From Spinacia oleracea (taxonomy: Eukaryota; Streptophyta; Magnoliopsida; Caryophyllales; Amaranthaceae), in contig NC_079487.1 of the NCBI RefSeq assembly GCF_020520425.1, positions 112,874,141-112,938,140 on the forward strand: a stretch of 64,000 nucleotides of DNA. Direction: 5' to 3'. Made by a program: the position numbers and the translations under genes. The notes beneath the pieces were generated by a model that was not told the origin of the DNA, made no database searches, and was given only the letters and a program-made list of their open reading frames with translations. Shown here piece after piece: positions 43,525-55,524 of the stretch (the stretch's first letter is position 1; every line of letters starts with the position of its first letter).

Positions 43525-46500
43525 TCAAGTGGGAGATTCTGCTAGTAAGAGTGTATGCCACCAGCCACATGCCACATTTTTCGCCACAGAGCCGTCAAGC
43601 TTTACTTGAGATGGAATGTTCCGATCAATTGCGTCCCCCAAACCAAGCTACACAGCCCGAATCAAGGAGTCAAATCAAGGAGTTCTAGAAATTGCCAATG
43701 TTCGTTCTATAATTAGCTACAATTACTAGATTGATTACCTGTCCATACTTGTTCCAGCCCCAGCTGAAAACTTTCCCATCCCCTACACGAAAGAGGCATA
43801 ATATTAGCATATGTAGTTATCTGTCAGACAACACAAACTACTAATACACCAACAGAAACACTACAGATAGCATCACTTAGTCTCACAGAGAGTAACAAGT
43901 TCACTACAAGATATAAATGCAACAGAGGTAGTTAGAACGTATAGGCAGATCCTCAAGAAATTCCTGGTGGACAGCAAAGGGGCACTACATCTGGTTCTGT
44001 CTAGTTTACAGCATTTTCTTACAGGTATTATGCTCCTCCGTATTACAGAAATTATATTCAAGAATTCACCACTTTCTGGTACATACAGAGCTATGAAGTA
44101 TGAACAGTAAGTCACTAATAATGAATTGCAAAATGGCCTAACTTGCAGTAGAGATGCAAACTGCAAACAGTAGAAGTCAACATGATAAATACCTGTGATT
44201 ATGGAACTATGACGAGCCCCGCAAGAAACAATAGTTGCATTGACACTCTCTATGCTTGGTGCGTCCAATAGCCTTGGGAGAGTCTGAAAGAAACACATGC
44301 TATCATAAGAAACGTCCTAAACGAAACTGGTTCTAAAAAGGTGTAGGATAGGTGCAAACAATGACGGGGAGTTGGGCGTGGGTATTCAAGAATATACCTC
44401 AGCTTGGTCAGAACCAGTTCCCAGCTGCCCAAATTGATTTCCCCCAAAGGCATAAACATCGCCCTCTGCAGATATACAGACAGTGTGCCATAAGCCTGCA
44501 GCAACTGCCTCAATTCGAATTCCAAGCAACGAGGACACACAAGTAGGGCTTAGCACATCATCAGTAGCTCCTTGCCCGCACTGCAACAACACAATCAGAG
44601 TTAGTCAAGAATGTCTCGAGAGAAGTAGTCAATTATTACATTGACTCCCCCCCTCCCTCTTAACAACAAAAACACAAGTGAAGCACATAAAGTTGGAAGA
44701 AAATAATCATCTGATCTCTGGCTAGAGTGTGCTTCATCTTGAACATCTACTCTGCTTTTTTCTCGATCAAATCTATTTACCTACATAATCATACCCAATT
44801 ACAGTTGATGCGATGGATGATCAAGAATGACAAACAAATATTAATATATTAAATTCCCTCTTGCATTAATAAAATCAGATCATAAAAGTTGCTAAGCCGT
44901 TAAGAACATGGCATTTACATTTTACAATAGTGAAGGTTAAAGATCTATTCAAGGTGAGGCTTTGCTAGTGGAAGTGGAGTGAAGTGAAAATTCAAAACAT
45001 TGCATTTTGAAGGTTAATTAAGATCTAACTGTTTGCTGGTGACTGGAAATTTGATAAGAGAGAAGTATAAAAGCATCAAACTGAGTATTGCAGATTTTCA
45101 GAGGTTCCAGTCTGTGCTTACCCCGTGCATTATTTATTTGGTTCTCCAAAGAAGATTTGTCACAAAAACAGTCAATCATGACCTAAAACCATTACATTCA
45201 ATACTTAAAACAAAACTCTAATCTGTTCATTTCACAGAGCTTCTGCTTCTTAAGGTTATGACTTCTCCCACAACTACCTTCAGTTTCCTACACTAAACTT
45301 GCTCATAGATGATAGATGCAAAAGAGCTTTTGTAAATTGCTATCAGTTCACTGATCGAAGCAGTAAATTTTGACAACTAAATTGAATATGCTCCTAAGAA
45401 AAAAGTTTCTACAAGCTCTTTCAAGAAGAATAATAGAATGTTTAGCTGTGCCCTAGTACAAGCAATCACTGTGTAAAGGCACTCCAACAAGAGCTTGCAA
45501 AACAACTTATCCAACAATTCAAAGCTGCTACGAAAAGAAAAGAAAAATCTACTCCAGTAAAGTGTGGGGAAAAAGTAAAATAAAAGGCACCTAATACATA
45601 CCTGTCCATAGAGGCCCCAACCAAAAGCTAGGATTGCTCCAGCATCTATATAACCGAAATAAGTATTCAGTCCATAACATAGCATGAATTTTTTTTACAG
45701 GAGACAATGTTCCAAAAATGTTACAAAACTGGCGACCGAAATATTAAGTACTTTCAATATCCTTAGGACCCTCAATATGTAAAAGTAAATATGATGAGAA
45801 TAAACGTAATTAACTGATCCTCACCTGTTATTGCTGCACTGTGTCGTCCACCGCAGGCAATACCCTTGATGTATGTACCAGGAACTCTAAATCCATGACC
45901 ATCCGAGTTTAAGCCACCTTGAGAAAATCCTGAATGTCTGTCCTTCCTATAAGATGACTCTAAACATGGCACAGGGTGTGGAGATGATACCATCCGAATC
46001 CTTGAACCCAAACCTAGTTGTCCTTCACCTCCATAGCCCCAACCCCACACTTGTCCTACATCTGAAGCTTCAGGGAAAATTAAAATGGCAATCCATAAAC
46101 TATAATATCAACACCAAATGGAGCATCTAGCTTAGCTATTAACCTTCTTTCTTGTAACCTCACATACTTCTCTAAATTCAAAGACTTAAAAACAATACAA
46201 GTTGGCTAATTTTCCTGTTATTCAACACTCTTATGAGTATTTCCATGTTAACACAACTTGGCAGGCATTCTACTTTAGTTCCTGCCAAAACAATAAAGCA
46301 GAAACATGCTAAAATTTACCTGACAAAACAAGAGTATGTCTTCCCCCAGCAGCAACAGTTGATATCCTTACTCCAGGGTTAAGTGTTACTAGACAGGGTA
46401 ATGCTGTGAGTGTTTCATCACTAGCTGTGGAGCTTTCAACAGTTTGTTTAGATGATGAAACCCGTCTTCGTTTCGTGGTTTCTTCTCCTGCTCCTTTGTT

Positions 46501-47800
46501 TTCTAAGACGGCTCCTGGCCCAATACCATTGGCATTTTTTGACCCTCGAGGGCTAACTGCCAAAAACAATCTATGAAGCAAGTCTGATAGTTCAACCAGA
46601 CAAAGTGCAGGTCCTTTTTCTTATCCTAAGAGTAATGGAACCAACCATAATTACCTTGTTCTGGAAACAGAGAACTTTGCTTTTCAAGTGCATCCTTCTC
46701 TGAGCTTCCTCCAGAAGAAGAATCGCCGAAAACCTTCCCCGATGGAACACACTCTTTCCAACCCCAAGTATAGACTTCTCCCCTGTCTGTATCAAATATA
46801 AGTCAAAAACTTAGAACGGAGATACATAAAAAATGGGGAGGACGAATGGCTAGTAATACCTGTAGCTGAGACGCAATGTGCCCAACCAGCTGCTGCCCTT
46901 ACAATGGGAGCTTCTGTAGGAAGTGGAAAAGCCTCTGGCGTTTCCTTGAAAAAACATAATTGCACACCATTTGAGTATGTTTGAATTCGTAACAGAGTTA
47001 TAATTAGCATTTTAGGGCATCAAAAACTAGTGCATTACCCCATGTTTACCAGAAGTCACATAACTCTGCCCTAAATCATCAGTAGAACCCCAAGTTATCA
47101 GCTTCCCAGTATCTGCATTCAATAAACAATTTATAATCTAAATTTAAAATACAACTAAAAAATGTCAAATGCAAATTACTAGGACCACATTGCAGAATTA
47201 AACAATCAAAATCAAAATCAAGTCTCAGACAGCACATTTACTTAAACACCGAATAATCACAATCAATTTTAACTTACCAAAATCAATTATATGATCACTC
47301 ACCTGCCCAACAGCTATTTTGATCAACAAGAAATGCAATCCTATTCAAATCAAAGGTAAATCCTACAAATTTCCAGAATTTTTTTATCACATTTTAATCA
47401 AAACCAAATTCAGACCTAAAACCCAATTCTTTAATCGAGATTCAAACCAATACACACTAGCTCAGCATTACTCAACTATTATCAATTCCAATAACATCAA
47501 CTATTATCAATTCTAACAATATCACATTCTAGTAGAGAAAAACAGAGAACGAACGAGGAGAGAGAAATAGGCACCAGAAATGGCCATGGCGAAACCGCAA
47601 CCTCCTCCGCAAACATCCTTCCAGAAATTTCCACTCGATGGGGGAAGCTTGACCAAAGTCGGTGATTGTAACGGCGTTCTCTGCGGCAATGCTCCCGGTA
47701 AATACCCCCACATATACACTCTTTTTTTTCTCTCCTCCTCCCTCATTTCTATCTCCATTTGCACCTCGCTTTCTCCTCCTCCTCCCTCCCCACCATTCAT
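43525..47800 (-). CDS. RCC1-repeat (UVR8/RCC1-like) beta-propeller protein
   Basis: Eleven exons on the minus strand: 47575-47800, 47039-47112, 46860-46944, 46655-46786, 46320-46556, 45825-46061, 45602-45645, 44398-44580, 44193-44283, 43739-43782 and 43525-43647. They sum to 1476 bases, giving 491 residues with all phases consistent. RCC1-type blades are clear: YMWGYLPG, GKLITWGSTDDLGQS, AAGWAHCVS, GEVYTWGWKECVPSG, AAGGRHTLVLS, VWGWGYGGEGQLGLGS, CGGRHSAAI, AILAFGWGLYGQ, AAGLWHTVCIS, VYAFGGNQFGQLGTG, CGARHSSII, VFSWGWNKYGQLGLGD and CGWWHTLLL. Blade 3 has a basic/Ser-rich insertion (TTKRRRVSSSKQ) that could be a nuclear signal. The family includes UVR8 and several unassigned nuclear or organellar proteins; I cannot name the orthologue. 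The start MNGGEGGGG was chosen as the first Met after the leader; a more upstream in-frame Met at 47908 would add a doubtful hydrophobic stretch. Confidence 0.93.
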
Positions 47801-48509
47801 AGCACCTTTCTTCCTCCTCCCCCAAATTGATGAGAGATAAAAAAAAAATATAAACCACACAAAAAAAACTACCCAGAAAAATTTGAAAACCCCAGTGCAA
47901 AAACCCACCCAAAACCCAGAAAAATCCTCAGTTTGTTTGTGGTCTACGACTCATAGGAACAAATTTTGTAAGTTTTGAGGAGAGTGGAAGAGGGAAAATT
48001 GAAAAAAAATGTGCCCTAATTTCGGAAAAATGGAGAGATTGATGAGGTGGGGGGACGAATAAAAAGAGGGGCATATCATTATCGGAGAAACCCCGGTGCC
48101 ACGTAGGAGAGTGATATGGAATATCATGACACGTGGCGAAACATCAGCCGCATGATGTCTCGGTGAATTCTGACCAGAAGTCCCCAAGAAGGTTCTGGAA
48201 GAGTTGGTGGAGGACCGTTCTAGACTTTATTACTTTACTGATAGCCGACCTGCTGTATTTAGCTGAGATTTTGACACGTGTTGTATGTCTTTGAGGTGAT
48301 TCCAATCATTATTTTTAGCTAAATGTGAATTTTGATGTCTAATGAATCTCTTGAAAATTAGTTGGTTGCATTAGAGATTTGGAAGGGTTAAATGGTAGAC
48401 ACAAGACACGTGTACAATGGAAGCAATTGTTGGAATAGTTTTTGATACCGGTGAGAAAAAGTCGAAACAGGAACATGTTAAGAACCTGCAATTTTGAAAT
48501 ACTGAGTAA
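47801..48509 (-). promoter_or_regulatory. Upstream region of the RCC1 gene with ACGT elements
   Basis: Three ACGT cores lie within about 470 bases of the start: GCCACGTAGG (48098), GACACGTGGC (48128; G-box/ABRE-like) and GACACGTGTT (48273). Such motifs bind bZIP and bHLH factors in ABA and light responses. No convincing TATA box was identified. Regulation is inferred only from these motifs. Confidence 0.4.
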
Positions 48510-48832
48510 GAACATCTTTAACGATAAGCTAATTGCTAAATTAGTTTGTCATGCCACGTAATATATCAAGCTACTTTTCTTTTTAGCTAGTTGGTACCTC
48601 AATGGCTAGCTAATAGCTTGATATTAATGTAATCTTATTTGCCAATCAATATTTTAAATTTAATTTAATTTAATATTATTTCATTGGCCAATTTTTTTCA
48701 AGCAAATTAGCTTTTTTAAGCTAATTTGCTTGGCCAAGCTAATTTATCATTTGAACTCCAATGGTTAAGCTAGTAGCTTAGAATTTCTAAAAATTGCAAG
48801 CTAGTCTCTAGCTACAACCATTGGAGATGCTC
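48510..48832. mobile_element. PIF/Harbinger-type MITE, 323 bp
   Basis: GAACATCTTTAACGATAAGC and, inverted, GAGCATCTCCAATGGTTGTA are the two ends, flanked by the TAA target duplication (48507-48509, 48833-48835). Many AGCTAATT/AGCTAGTA words lie inside. Sequence is noncoding. Confidence 0.82.
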
Positions 48833-48851
48833 TAAGTTGTAAAAGATTTTA

Positions 48852-49154
48852 CTCCGTCCGTTACTTAATATCCGTACCGCTTTTATTTTTGAACCGTTCC
48901 TTAATACTTGCATCGATTTTATAATTGATATTTTTTTACCAATATTATATTATTTCTCACACTTACCTACTAACTCACTCCTTACAAAAAAAATCATTAA
49001 AAATTCACACTTCCACTATCCCTTACACATTTCTCACTAACTATATTAAAAAAATACTCAACTATCAACTATGACTCATTAATTAATAAGTCAATTCAAG
49101 TGTCTTAAACTCTGCAGCGGTCAAACCGGTGCGAGTATTAAGGGACGGATGGAG
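48852..49154. mobile_element. Diverged Stowaway MITE
   Basis: TA-flanked CTCCGTCCGTTACTTAATAT and its inverse. The body (TCTCAC, CCTTACAAAAAA, GCGGTCAAACCGG) is clearly related to the 328-bp copies at 16338 and 22589 but much diverged, so it is an older subfamily. Confidence 0.85.
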
Positions 49155-49646
49155 TAGTTCCTATTTTCAATTTTTTGGAACGGGTATTTTATAGGGTACT
49201 TTGGAGTACACGAATCTTAAATCATAACAAAATAAGAATGATATTTAAGCTAAAAACATGAAGTAGCTCAAACTCATTTTTGGTAATGTGATTATAGAAT
49301 AACAATTTAGCCTAAACTATAAAACAATCAAAGCCCAAAATCATAAACTAGATTATATTTTTAATAAATTGACAACAATTTATTTAAATCTATGAAATTG
49401 ACAAGTACTCTGAACCGAAACATGTTGCAACATGTTCCGGTTCTGATTTCCGTTCTCGATTTAAGGAGCCTATTAAAAATATATTTCGATTCCGTTTCCT
49501 AAAATTTTGATAGCGTACATATTATACTCGTCCCTAATTTTAGATGAGTGAGTTGGTGTAAGAAATAGCAAAATGGGTAAACGTTGGGTCACAAAATATA
49601 TCAAAAATTATATAAAGGGGGTAAAATTGCAGTATATAAAAATTAA
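49155..49646. other. Intergenic DNA
   Basis: AT-rich sequence without a recognised gene or repeat terminus. Confidence 0.4.
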
Positions 49647-50634
49647 CTAGTGTGTGGCTCGGGCGATGCCCCGATTGCTACACTGAATAGTTAAAATTTT
49701 ATATTTTTCTTGAGCTCAATATTTGATAAAATAAATGTATATTATAAAGTGAAAAACATTCATTTAGTTCGCCAACTACACAAACACACTACGTCGTTTA
49801 TCATGAGAAATAATTCTTTTTTCAATTACATCATCTTACAATTTGTATAATTTGTTTTCTAGTGGAACTAAGTGATTCAAATTAATAAACACCAAATTAG
49901 ATATATGCAACCATGCAAAACATTTATGTAGTTGATACTTATGAGACTTATGACATAATGTTTATTCATGGTTGTCCTAATTCTTTAATTATTATTATTT
50001 TTCTAAAATAGTCAATAAAAAATACATAAAAATTTAGTTGTTTTAGACCTCATGTTAACATTCATTTATAAATTAATATGAAGAGATAAACCACAATTAG
50101 TTGTTGGTTAAGATGGTAATGAGGATTATCATCCACACTTGAGGTTTGAAGTTCGAACCTCGTTGTACATATTGATTTTTGGTTGTTTATGATATGACAT
50201 TCATTTGTTGAGTGAATGATGTGGCGCAAATGGAAAAGTACTACGTGACACATACACATTTTTCTCAACGCCTTTTAATATATTAACTAGTTTTTATCCC
50301 GGGCGATGCCCCAGGTCATTTCATGAAAAACCATATTTATGCCATTACATAAAAATAACGTGATTAAATGCTTATATTATTTTTCCTCACTATTTTATAA
50401 TTTGTCATATTTTGTTTGGAAAGATAGAAATCAAATATGACATATAGCTTGGTGGATAAGTCTTTATTGTTTGAAACCTGAGGTCAAGGGTTCGAGACTT
50501 ACATAAACAATATTTCTATTTTTTTATTGTATGTAAATGCATGGAGTACCACCATTTAAGAAGGAAGAGGGAGAGCGTCACGTGGAAGATGAACTTGATT
50601 GTAAACGCCTTTTAATATATAGTATAGATATAGA
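49647..50634 (-). mobile_element. Non-autonomous Helitron A, interrupted near its 5' end
   Basis: The minus-strand 3' end is CTAG at 49650-49647, with the hairpin GGGGC-ATC-GCCC before it and A49646 outside. The 5' part TAATATATTAAAAGGCGTTG lies at about 50286-50267. The last six bases, TCTATA in minus reading, lie beyond an inserted second Helitron at 50634-50629, followed by T50635. It belongs to the same family as 24476-24990. No coding sequence. Confidence 0.82.
50287..50628 (-). mobile_element. Non-autonomous Helitron B, 342 bp, nested in A
   Basis: The minus-strand start is TCTATACTATATATTAAAAG (from 50628). The end is hairpin GGGGC-ATC-GCCC, GGGATAAAAACTAG (to 50287). The flanks are A50286 and T50629 on the plus strand. 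Removing it restores the 5' end of Helitron A. Confidence 0.85.
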
Positions 50635-52576
50635 TGTTTGTGTTTGATTTTGGGTTGGTTACCAAATAAAACAAAAGTTATGTAAAACTAGAATAATTTA
50701 TAAATATCATTTTTTAAATAATGGATGGGTTTGGGTTGATTCATACATGTTTGGGTTTGATTTGGGTTTCTTTTAGTAGTATCAGGTAGAGATCATATTG
50801 TGTTACTGTATCGTGTCTGGAATTACCATCTTCTTTGTGGATATGGTTGTTTTGGTTAAAGCGTTGCATGGGTCAAGTGACATCTGTCAGGTTTTGTGGT
50901 GCAACAGATTATAATCTACAATTGAGGTTGTTTCTTTACTTATTTAGGGTGTGCTCTTTTTAACAAATGAAACCTAAACTTATCTAAATTTATTGGAAGT
51001 AATTTTGATTAGACTTATTGGACCTAACATGGTCTGGTTGAAACTTATTGGACATGCTCAAACCCGAATGCAAGAGAATAACCTTGTGTGAAGTAAACTT
51101 ACAAGACCCGATGTATTGGAATTGATAGTTAGTGATTGGAACTTATCACCTAATTGTAATTTATCTGAACTTAATAAACATGAAACTTATTTTTTTAAAG
51201 GCGAAGAGAATGTATGCAAAAAAAAAAAAGATTTCGTAGCCATATTTGAAGTTGTATAAAGATAAGGGATTGATATTTAGACCTGACAAAGTTGACCTGG
51301 ACATCCGATTCGTTACTTGATTGTGACCCAAAACAATGATACAAAATTAACCCAAAATCTAAATTAATTGATCCGACCCAAAATCGAAATCGGCCATGAA
51401 TTGATTTGACCTGAAATGACCCGATACCTAAATCGACCCGAACTGAAGTAACCGGGGTGATCTTCATCCGAAACGAAAGTAACCCGAACCGAATAACGAT
51501 AACTTTTGAATCAACCCAAATTAGATTCAATTCGAAAATCTAAAACGTGTCTGAACCTTAAACTCGAAACCAATCTGAACCGAAGAACAACTCAAATTTA
51601 CCAATAGTTTAAACAAAACAACACACAATTTATAACTAAAAATATAGTTCATATTATTATGTTTGTCCATGTCTTATGTCTCATCTTCTCAGTGTGATGG
51701 ATTAGTAGAAGACTCTGCTAAAATTAACTTGTAAATGTGACTGTTATCGTTTGCCCTAACTCGCACACCATAATTCCGTAAACCCATATCGATTATATAG
51801 GTTTAACACTTTATATTTTCTAAGAAATATTGTTAAATTATAATTATAATTGATTTTTTTATATATATAATTTATGACCAAATGTTAAGCAAAATGACCC
51901 AATCAAAATTCGAAATTGAAAAATAGATCTAACTCTAAAAGCTCGATCTAACCCAAAAGTGCTATCTAACCTGAAAAACCCGATACGACATGAACTAATC
52001 CGATAGAAACCGATCTAATATTGCCCCAATCTGATATTGATCAAAAGGACTGACTCAATCTAGGCCCGACCCGACAATCAATGAACCAAATTAAACCCTA
52101 AACCAGAATGGATCCAATGCATACTCGACCGAAGTAAGAGTGATTCTAAATGACTCGAACTATGTAAGGCTTGGGAACTATGTAAGGTTTGGTAAATATG
52201 TAAGGCTCTTATATATATTCCGAATTAGAGAAATACGGAATACGAAATACGAAGTAGTAAATAAAATTTGGTACTCAAAAATTACATGTAAATATCTCTA
52301 TGAATAAATTAGATTGTGATTCTTACATACAACGAAAAATGTTTAAAATTAAAATTTGGATGGTTAAAGACTCATTTCCCCCCTGATATTCCCCGACCTA
52401 AATGTATATTTCACCCTTCGTTCACGAATTTGATTGGTCTTGGACTTGTGATGTGTTATATTTACCTACTTTTTACTCATATGAACATGTTTTATTTGTG
52501 AATTATGTTAGTCTAAACTTATTTGAATTTATTTTATTTTAAATTTAAGTGACAATAAGTTCTAATATTATAAGAC
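50635..52576. other. Intergenic, repeat-rich DNA
   Basis: No gene was recognised. From 51280 to 52150, words such as GACCCGAA, CCGAACC and CCAAAA recur in both orientations, like the interior of a decayed hAT-type MITE. ACTTATTGGA recurs near 51020 and CTATGTAAGGCTT near 52160. Confidence 0.4.
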
Positions 52577-52579
52577 TTA

Positions 52580-52898
52580 GAGCTTGTTTGGTTGACATTG
52601 AAATTAAATTCCCATAGAAAGTTGTAATTCAAGGAAAATTAGTTCCCAAATAAATTTATGGGAATTTCTTAAAGTTGTTTGGTTGACGACATGGGAATTT
52701 CTATTAGAAATTGTCATGAACTTTGATTGACCAAGGGGGACTAGGTAATTACTTCCCATATTTGGTAGGAACTCAAACTTCCCATGAATTTCAACTTCCT
52801 CCACTTTTACTTTTTTATATCAACCAAACAACTAGCGAATTTATAAATTCCCATAAAATTTCACTTTCCTTATTTTTAGATGTCAACCAAACAACCCC
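52580..52898. mobile_element. PIF/Harbinger-like MITE, 319 bp
   Basis: GAGCTTGTTTGGTTGACAT and, inverted, GGGGTTGTTTGGTTGACAT are flanked by TTA (52577-52579, 52899-52901). Inverted AATTCCCAT / ATGGGAATT words lie throughout. Sequence is noncoding. Confidence 0.75.
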
Positions 52899-53370
52899 TT
52901 AATTAACAACAAATTGGGTCCCATTGGACCAACCTCAAAAGTTCATAGTCAAAGTCATTAACTTATTCTAAAAATGGTGCTAGAAATTGGGGAGTATAAA
53001 TTAGATTATTAGAAATAGAGAAAGTGGGGACTAGAAATTGAAGGAACCTCACCTCAAAGCAAAAGCTTGGCACTAGCACAGTTGCATCATCAGTTTTAAA
53101 AATTTGGAGCCACTAATTTTTCAAGTGGTTGGGCTTTGGTTATCAAAAGATAAACCAGTTTTACCACTTCTTTTCACTACTTTCTATTTCTTTCGACGTG
53201 TTTGTTCCTCTCATACCGTTTACCACTAACAAAAGGTCAACCTATCAACCATCATTCCATCAATAAAATATCTTCTACTCGGTAACTAAGCAATTTTTGG
53301 TCCAGTGATAAATGTTTAGCCTTGAGGTTATGCTTCTATGGAACAAGTTTCACTAGAGACTTACAAACTA
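52899..53370. other. Intergenic DNA
   Basis: No gene, RNA gene or repeat terminus was recognised. Confidence 0.4.
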
Positions 53371-55510
53371 AGGCGGTCTCACAGGAAAGACCGTATTGTT
53401 GGCAACTAAGATGCCAACTAGGCGCTGATGTCAGCTGAGAATTTTTAAATAAATAAATATAAATACATATTTTCATTATTTTTTATTTCATTTCATTTTC
53501 AATCCTAATTTCTGCTCTCTCTCTCTCCTCCCTCAACCTCTCCGCCCCTCCCTCCTCAAAATCTCCTCCGCCGTCGGTCATCCTCGCCGCTTCTCACTCT
53601 CCTCAAATCGCCGCCTTCCTCTTCACTTCAATGGTTGTAGGTTTTAGGCCACCGCAAGATCCACCGCGACCATTCTGATTTTTGATCTCGTCGGCGTTGC
53701 TCATAAAGATTCGAGAAGGAGGAGAACAGCGAAGGAAGGAGGGGAAGGCGGAGAGCAGAGGCGGCGATTCACCTCCTCACAAAGCTGCGGCGAGCCATTG
53801 TGGTCTTGGATTCGGCCTCGACGTTATCGCGGTGGCTGCAACGGCGAAGGAAGGAGATGCAGCGACGAAGGAAGGAGATCGTGCGATGATTTTTGAAATC
53901 CTGACTTGGATTTATGATCGATGTTCGATTGATTTTTCAATTGATTTAGGTTTTTGACTTTTTAGGCCTTGTCGCCTCTCTATTTGAGAAACAAATCGAA
54001 GGCATTTATTCCGTTGGTGAAGGCCAGATCTAGTTGATTTAGGTTTAAATAAAACTGTTTTGCTTTGCTTTGATTTCAATTTTGTTTGATCTTTCAAATG
54101 TTAATCGAATATGTTTTGTGGTTTGATTTTGGTTTCGATTTTGTGTTTTGATTTAATTTGATTGTGTGGTTACATATGCGTAGGCGAGGCTTCTTCGTTG
54201 GAGATGGGTGGAGCTAGGTCAAGGACGAGGAGGCGGAGTATTCGATGGCGGTGATAGTGGAGGCCTTCGCTGCCGTCGGTGAAGATTTGAGGAGTAATTA
54301 GGTCAACTCTTGCGACAGAATCGCTGCAAACTGCAGATTTTAGTTGTTTTAGTTTCGTTTTAGTTTTAGTTCAGAATTGTAATGTTTTAGTTACACTTTT
54401 TTGTATTTAGTTAAGAATAATTATGTTTTAGTTTTAGTTATAATTCTGAAATAATGGTCTGATTTTCTATGGTTTAGTTATGAATTAATTTTTAAGTTTT
54501 AGTCACGATTTTTTTGGTTTTAGTTAAGGTTTTTTGAGTTTTAGTTACGTATTTTTGACTTTCCATTCAGGGCTTTAGTTATGATTTTACCAGTTTAAGT
54601 TACGATTTTCTTGGTTTTAGTTAAGATTTTTTGAGTTTTAGTTATGTATTTTTGAGTTTCAGATAACGAGTTTCAGAGTTTTAGTTAAGATACAAAATTT
54701 TAAGCATTGAAACCAATTAGTTCGCAATTGAATCAATTAGTTAAAAAATGAAACTAATAAGTTAGGCTTCGGAACCAATTAGTTAAACAATGTAATAAAT
54801 TAGTTAAGTAATGTAACATATTAGTTAAACCATGCAACTAATTAGTGAAGCACTGAAACCAATTAGTGAAGCACTGGAAGCAATTAGTTATGCACTAGAT
54901 TTAATTAAGTTAACCACTGGAACTAATTAGTTAAGTTTGAGATTCGATCAATTAGTTAAGCAACGTAATTAATTAGTTAAGCAACGAAACCAATTAGTTA
55001 AGCAATGAACCAATTAGTTAAGCACTGAAACCAATTAGTTAAGCAATGAAATCAATTAGTTAAGCTTGCACCTGATTAGTTAAGATTTTATGAGTTTTAG
55101 TTAATAATAAGTTTGTTTAAGATTAATAACTATTCGACTCATAAGTTTAACTATTTGTTTTTATACCTTAACTATTTTGTTATTCAATTAGTTATGATTT
55201 TATTACTTTTAGTTATGTTTTACACTAGTTTAGTTAGTACCCAAAAAATTTGAAAATTTTAATTTCGAAAAAAAATTCGGGAAAAAAAATTCGAATCGAA
55301 AAAAGAAATTTAAGCCTGAAATCCAATTAGTTAAGCTTGAAGTCCAATTAGTTAAGCTTAAAGTCCAATTAGTTAAGCCTGAAAAAAAAAATCAAAAAAA
55401 AAACTTTCGAAAAAAAAAATTTCAAAAAAAAAAGAAAAAAGTACATGCTGACGTCAGCACATGCGCCAACGGACTGCCAACAAGACGGTCTTTCCTATGA
55501 GGCGGTCTCA
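53371..55510. mobile_element. TIR transposon with minisatellite core, unclassified (MULE-like)
   Basis: Left TCACAGGAAAGACCGTATTG followed by TTGGCA, and the inverted right end TCATAGGAAAGACCGTCTTG followed by TTGGCA, form imperfect inverted repeats that continue into GCGC and TGACGTCAGC words, about 70 bp in all. The interior has a C/T-rich leader with CCGCCG words (53500-53700), a short Gly/Arg-rich frame of doubtful meaning (53682-53957), then long AATTAGTTAAGCA tandem repeats. No transposase was recognised. The long TIR suggests a Mutator-like derivative with captured 5' gene sequence. Exact ends and target duplication were not resolved. Confidence 0.55.
54690..55085. repeat. Minisatellite, about 21-bp unit
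   Basis: About 18 diverged units of the type AAACCAATTAGTTAAGCA(A/C)TG stand head to tail. Looser units follow at 55300-55380 (GTCCAATTAGTTAAGC), and a TTTTAGTTA-based series precedes at 54340-54680. The unit shares TTAGTTA with the preceding series, suggesting expansion from it. Confidence 0.85.
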
Positions 55511-55524
55511 CACAAAAGTGAGAA

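Noticed and set aside
53682-53957. 91-codon Gly/Arg/Ala-rich gene
   Set aside because: It lies in GC-rich leader sequence of a repeat element, resembles no family and lacks splice context; kept only as part of the TIR element.
54690-55085. CRISPR-like array
   Set aside because: Eukaryotic context, direct head-to-tail degenerate units without unique spacers; it is a minisatellite.
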